Origin: Deltaproteobacteria bacterium | GTDB lineage: Bacteria; Desulfobacterota; Desulfobaccia; Desulfobaccales; 0-14-0-80-60-11 | Assembly: GCA_023381945.1 (NCBI GenBank) | Contig: JAMCQY010000154.1 | Span: 1-9,230, forward strand | Reading direction: 5' to 3' | Length of the DNA stretch: 9,230 nucleotides | Shown: one piece after another, positions 6,529 through 9,230 of the stretch | How the letters are laid out: each line of letters begins with the position of its first letter | Position numbering within the stretch: position 1 is the first letter of the stretch | Notes under the pieces: generated by a model | Databases searched by the model: none | What the model was told of the DNA's origin: nothing | What the model saw: the letters and a program-made list of their open reading frames with translations, nothing else | Program-made: the position numbers and the translations under genes

Positions 6529-7032
6529 ATGCAAATCATAAGAGAAAACCATCAAGCCCGCCGCCTTCTTGCCATCCAGTGCCTATTGGGGCTGCTGGCT
6601 TTCCTGGCTTGGCTGTCCGGTTGCAGCGGCGGCAACGACCTGGCGTTTCCCACCGAATATCAGGCCGTCTTTTTGGACAACGGCCAGATCTTTTTCGGAA
6701 AGCTGGGGGATCAAAATTCCAACTACCTGTCTCTGCATGAGGTCTATTACGTACAGCGTCAGGTGGAGCCGGACAAAAAGATAACCAGGAACCTGCTGAT
6801 GCGGCTGGGCAACGAATGGCACGGCCCGGATTTCATGAAGATCAATACCCGGCACCTGGTGCTCATCGAGCCGGTGGCGCCGAACTCACGGGTGGCCCGG
6901 CTTATTCAGGAGGCCAAGGCGGACCCGGCGGCGTCGCCGGCGCCGCCAGCAACAGCCCCTCAGCCACCGGTGGGAGCGCCAGCGGTAGCGCCCCACACAG
7001 TTGAAAAGAAGACTAACCCGAGTCGAAAGTAA
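6529..7032 (+). CDS. Conserved-type lipoprotein of unknown function
   Basis: A 167-residue protein. The N-terminus has RR followed by a hydrophobic run (about residues 13-29) and the lipobox L-S-G-C with C32, so signal peptidase II processing and membrane attachment are expected. A compact domain follows (about 39-130), beginning FPTEYQAVFLDNGQIFFGKL, with several aromatic and charged positions and ending near SRVARLIQEAK. It resembles hypothetical lipoproteins I associate with deltaproteobacteria, but I cannot name a family. The last 35 residues are a Pro/Ala-rich linker ending in basic residues. The start is supported by GGGAG (6518-6522) six bases before the ATG. The gene is followed after 28 bases by a giant secreted repeat protein on the same strand, so the two are probably co-transcribed. 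A role in export or anchoring of that protein is possible but unproven. A MITE-like element lies directly upstream. Confidence 0.82.
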   Translation: MQIIRENHQARRLLAIQCLLGLLAFLAWLSGCSGGNDLAFPTEYQAVFLDNGQIFFGKLGDQNSNYLSLHEVYYVQRQVEPDKKITRNLLMRLGNEWHGPDFMKINTRHLVLIEPVAPNSRVARLIQEAKADPAASPAPPATAPQPPVGAPAVAPHTVEKKTNPSRK

Positions 7033-7060
7033 GCAATCGAAGACCAAATCGCAGAAAGAC

Positions 7061-9230
7061 ATGTTTAAAAAAAGCAAAGCTCAACGGATTCTCAGGTTCT
7101 GGCGGTTTCTGGCAGCAGCCTTATGGATTCTGGCAACCCTGCCGCCGGGTTTGGCAAAAGCCGATTTCATCTATGACGACGGTGCCACCCACACGGTTGG
7201 CAGCGACATCACTAATGACAATGAAACCGTCGGCGCCACTGCTGCCGGGGCGGGGACCACTTTAAACCAGGGTGATTACACCAACACGGTGAACAGTCTC
7301 CTCACCCTGGGTCAGGATTCGGGCAGCAGCGGCGCCTACAATCTGACCGGCGGCAGCCTCTCGGGGGCCAACGAATATATCGGCAGCTCGGGGACCGGCA
7401 CCTTCACCCAGGGCGGCGGCAGCAATACGGCCAGCACCCTGACCCTGGGGGCCAACGGCGGTACCGGCAACTATAATCTCAGTGCCGGCAGCCTCTCGGC
7501 TGCCTCTGAGTACGCCGGCTATAACGGGCACGGCACCTTCACCCAGGACGGCGGCAGCCATACGGTGAGCAGCACCCTTTCTCTGGGTTACTCCGGGGGA
7601 TTAGGCGCTGGCAGCGGCACCTATAACCTGAATAGCGGCAGTCTTTCCGTCGGCGGCCTCGACGTGGGCAGTAATAGCAGCGGCTCCGTTAACCAGCAAG
7701 GGGGCGCTATTACGGTAAACGGCACCTTTAACCTGGGTAATTCAGGCGGCAATGGCAACTATTCCCTGAGCGGCGCCGATAGCTCGCTGTTGGTGCGCGG
7801 CACGGAGTATATCGGTTATCTTGCCAGTGGGGGCGGGACCTTCAGCCAAACCGGCGGCAGCCATACGGTGAACGGCAACCTGTGGATCGGCGATGCCAGC
7901 GGCAATGGCTCCTATACCCTGAGCGGCGGCACCCTGTCGGTACGCGGCTCGGAATATATCGCCAACTTCGGAGCGGGCAGCTTCACCCAAAATGGCGGCA
8001 GCCATACGGTGAACCATGAACTGATGTTAGGCAATGGCAGAACCACCACTTACACTTTGAACAGCGGTACCAACACGGTAGGCACCCTGACCCTGGGGTT
8101 TCAAGGCGGCACCGGCAACTATAACCTCTATGGCGGCAGCCTGACCGCGGGAACCATCAACCTGAGTAAAGGCACGCTCAAGCAGACCGCCGGCGCGTTA
8201 AGTTTCACCACCTTTAACCAAACCGGGGGAACTGCCATTCTCACCGACCTGTACCTGGGTAAAGACGCCGGCGCCAATAGCAGCTATACCCTGAGCGGCG
8301 GCAACGTCACCGCGGCCAATGCCTACGTGGGCTTTAACGGCAAAGGCACCTTCACTCAAAGTGGCGGGAACAACACAGTAACCGGCGCCTTGACCCTGGC
8401 GGCGAACGCCGGCAGCAGCGGTATCTATAAGCTCAATGGCGGCAGCCTCACGGCCGGGATTATCAACCTGAACACCGGCGGTACTTTCACCCAGACTGCT
8501 GGCACGTTAAATTTCACCACCTTTAACCAAAGCAGTGAGGCGGCCGCCTTTACCGACCTCTACCTGGGGAGAAACGCCGGTGACGCCAGCACTTACAACC
8601 TGGATGGCGGCAGCGTCACCGCAGCCAACGAATATGTGGGCTACAGCGGCAGCGGCACCTTCATCCAAAACGGCGGAACCAACACGATAGCCGGCGGCTT
8701 GACCCTGGCGGCCAACCCAGGCAGCAGCGGCACGTATAATTTAAATCACGGCCTCCTTAGCACCAACACGGTCAATGTGAATAATGGCGGCACTTTTAAT
8801 CAGACCGGGGGCCAATTCGACTTCACCACCTTCAACCAGACCGGCGGGAGCGTCAGCCTCAGCGAGCTCAATCTGGGGAAAGCCGCCGGCTCCTCCGGTA
8901 CCTACAACCTGAGCGGCGGCAGTCTGACGGTTTCTGATAACGAGTTTGTGGGTAGATCCGGCAGCGGCGACTTCATCCAGAGCAACGGCAGCCATACGGT
9001 AGCCGACACCCTAACCCTGGCGAACAGTTCCGGCAGCAGCGGCACCTACACCATGAGCGGCGGCACCCTCTCGGCTGGTAGGGAAATCCTCGGCAAAAAT
9101 GGCATCGGCACCTTTACGCAAACCGGGGGCGCCAACACGGTAACGGGCAACCTGCAGATAGGTTTCAACAGCACTGGCAGCGGCACTTACAATCTCAGTA
9201 ACGGCAGCCTGACGGTTTCCGGCAATGAGA
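7061..9230 (+). CDS. Large secreted repeat protein, probable beta-solenoid surface/adhesin type (C-terminus outside window)
   Basis: An open frame of 723 codons from the ATG at 7061 to the edge, checked line by line with no stop. Residues 1-34 are a signal peptide: basic start MFKKSKAQR, hydrophobic core around FLAAALWILATL, and cleavage after A-K-A before DF. The rest is a low-complexity Gly/Ser/Thr/Asn-rich array without cysteine. The core pattern is G-T-Y-N-L-S-G-G-S-L, then E-Y-I-G, G-T-F-T-Q-x-G-G-S-H-T-V and L-T-L-G. Regular Tyr/Leu/Val positions between Gly-Asn turns fit a beta-helix. Known relatives by look are autotransporter-type and PEP-CTERM-type repeat proteins. The deciding C-terminal domain (beta-barrel, sorting motif or other) is not in the window. 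The ribosome site is weak (AGAAAG before the ATG), so translational coupling to the upstream lipoprotein is plausible. The exact function is unknown; surface structure or adhesion is inference. Confidence 0.85.
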   Translation, partial: MFKKSKAQRILRFWRFLAAALWILATLPPGLAKADFIYDDGATHTVGSDITNDNETVGATAAGAGTTLNQGDYTNTVNSLLTLGQDSGSSGAYNLTGGSLSGANEYIGSSGTGTFTQGGGSNTASTLTLGANGGTGNYNLSAGSLSAASEYAGYNGHGTFTQDGGSHTVSSTLSLGYSGGLGAGSGTYNLNSGSLSVGGLDVGSNSSGSVNQQGGAITVNGTFNLGNSGGNGNYSLSGADSSLLVRGTEYIGYLASGGGTFSQTGGSHTVNGNLWIGDASGNGSYTLSGGTLSVRGSEYIANFGAGSFTQNGGSHTVNHELMLGNGRTTTYTLNSGTNTVGTLTLGFQGGTGNYNLYGGSLTAGTINLSKGTLKQTAGALSFTTFNQTGGTAILTDLYLGKDAGANSSYTLSGGNVTAANAYVGFNGKGTFTQSGGNNTVTGALTLAANAGSSGIYKLNGGSLTAGIINLNTGGTFTQTAGTLNFTTFNQSSEAAAFTDLYLGRNAGDASTYNLDGGSVTAANEYVGYSGSGTFIQNGGTNTIAGGLTLAANPGSSGTYNLNHGLLSTNTVNVNNGGTFNQTGGQFDFTTFNQTGGSVSLSELNLGKAAGSSGTYNLSGGSLTVSDNEFVGRSGSGDFIQSNGSHTVADTLTLANSSGSSGTYTMSGGTLSAGREILGKNGIGTFTQTGGANTVTGNLQIGFNSTGSGTYNLSNGSLTVSGNE
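7337..9230 (+). repeat. In-frame tandem repeat array of the secreted protein (14 units seen)
   Basis: Units are anchored on the Tyr codon of the Y-N-L-S-G-G-S-L pattern. They start at 7337, 7472, 7622, 7760, 7913, 8051, 8120, 8285, 8426, 8594, 8735, 8903, 9047 and 9188. Spacing is 45-51 codons in the first part, with one half unit of 23 codons (8051-8120). From 8120 it alternates long (55-56) and short (47-48) units. DNA identity between units is moderate, so the array is old or diverged rather than freshly amplified. The frame is never broken, which shows selection on the protein. Confidence 0.9.

Noticed and set aside
7262..8995. Several antisense frames rich in Ala/Gly/Val
   Set aside because: They are complements of the repetitive coding array; their repeat content follows from the plus-strand codons.
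7337..9230. CRISPR array
   Set aside because: The repeats are 135-168 bases, diverged, in frame and without unique spacers; they are protein repeats.

Overview
The window reads as a GC-rich Gram-negative genome, most likely a Desulfobacterota (deltaproteobacterial-type) anaerobe or a close relative. This is inferred from gene content, from the CCCCC/GGGGG nested palindromes and TGTAGGGGCG-type repeats common in such genomes, and from apparent selenocysteine use. Lineage is not proven by the sequence.

Left part (1-2952, minus strand): a sugar-phosphate cluster read right to left: phosphoglucomutase (pgm), a small HAD-family hydrolase, and the N-terminal 147 codons of glucose-6-phosphate isomerase (pgi), which runs off the left edge. 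Together they would interconvert glucose-1-P, glucose-6-P and fructose-6-P. A 490-bp spacer (2953-3441) follows. It carries a nested palindromic repeat whose inner hairpin could also end transcription from the next operon.

Middle (3442-5771, minus strand): a tight two-gene operon. First is a MerA/lipoamide-dehydrogenase-like flavoprotein disulfide reductase. Eleven bases later comes peptide-methionine sulfoxide reductase msrA. The msrA reading frame is interrupted by one TGA exactly where the catalytic Cys of the G-C-F-W-G motif belongs. A hairpin with bacterial SECIS-like geometry follows directly. The best reading is a selenocysteine-containing MsrA (Sec54) with an N-terminal signal peptide. 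A second strong Shine-Dalgarno and ATG lies just after that signal peptide, so a cytoplasmic form is also possible. A caller that treats TGA as stop would truncate the gene to an inactive 192-residue fragment. This is the most interesting item in the window.

Spacer 5772-6528: a divergent intergenic region with no convincing gene. It holds a perfect 7-bp hairpin, a sigma70-like promoter, a possible broken mini-gene, and a 126-bp MITE-like element with 13-bp terminal inverted repeats flanked by TTA.

Right part (6529-9230, plus strand): a small lipoprotein with a conserved-looking globular domain. Twenty-eight bases later begins a very large secreted repeat protein, open to the right edge (723 codons seen). 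It has a signal peptide and at least 14 Gly/Ser/Thr/Asn-rich units. From about 8120 these are organised as an alternating two-unit superrepeat of about 103 residues. It is probably a beta-solenoid surface or adhesin-type protein. Its C-terminal anchor lies outside the window.
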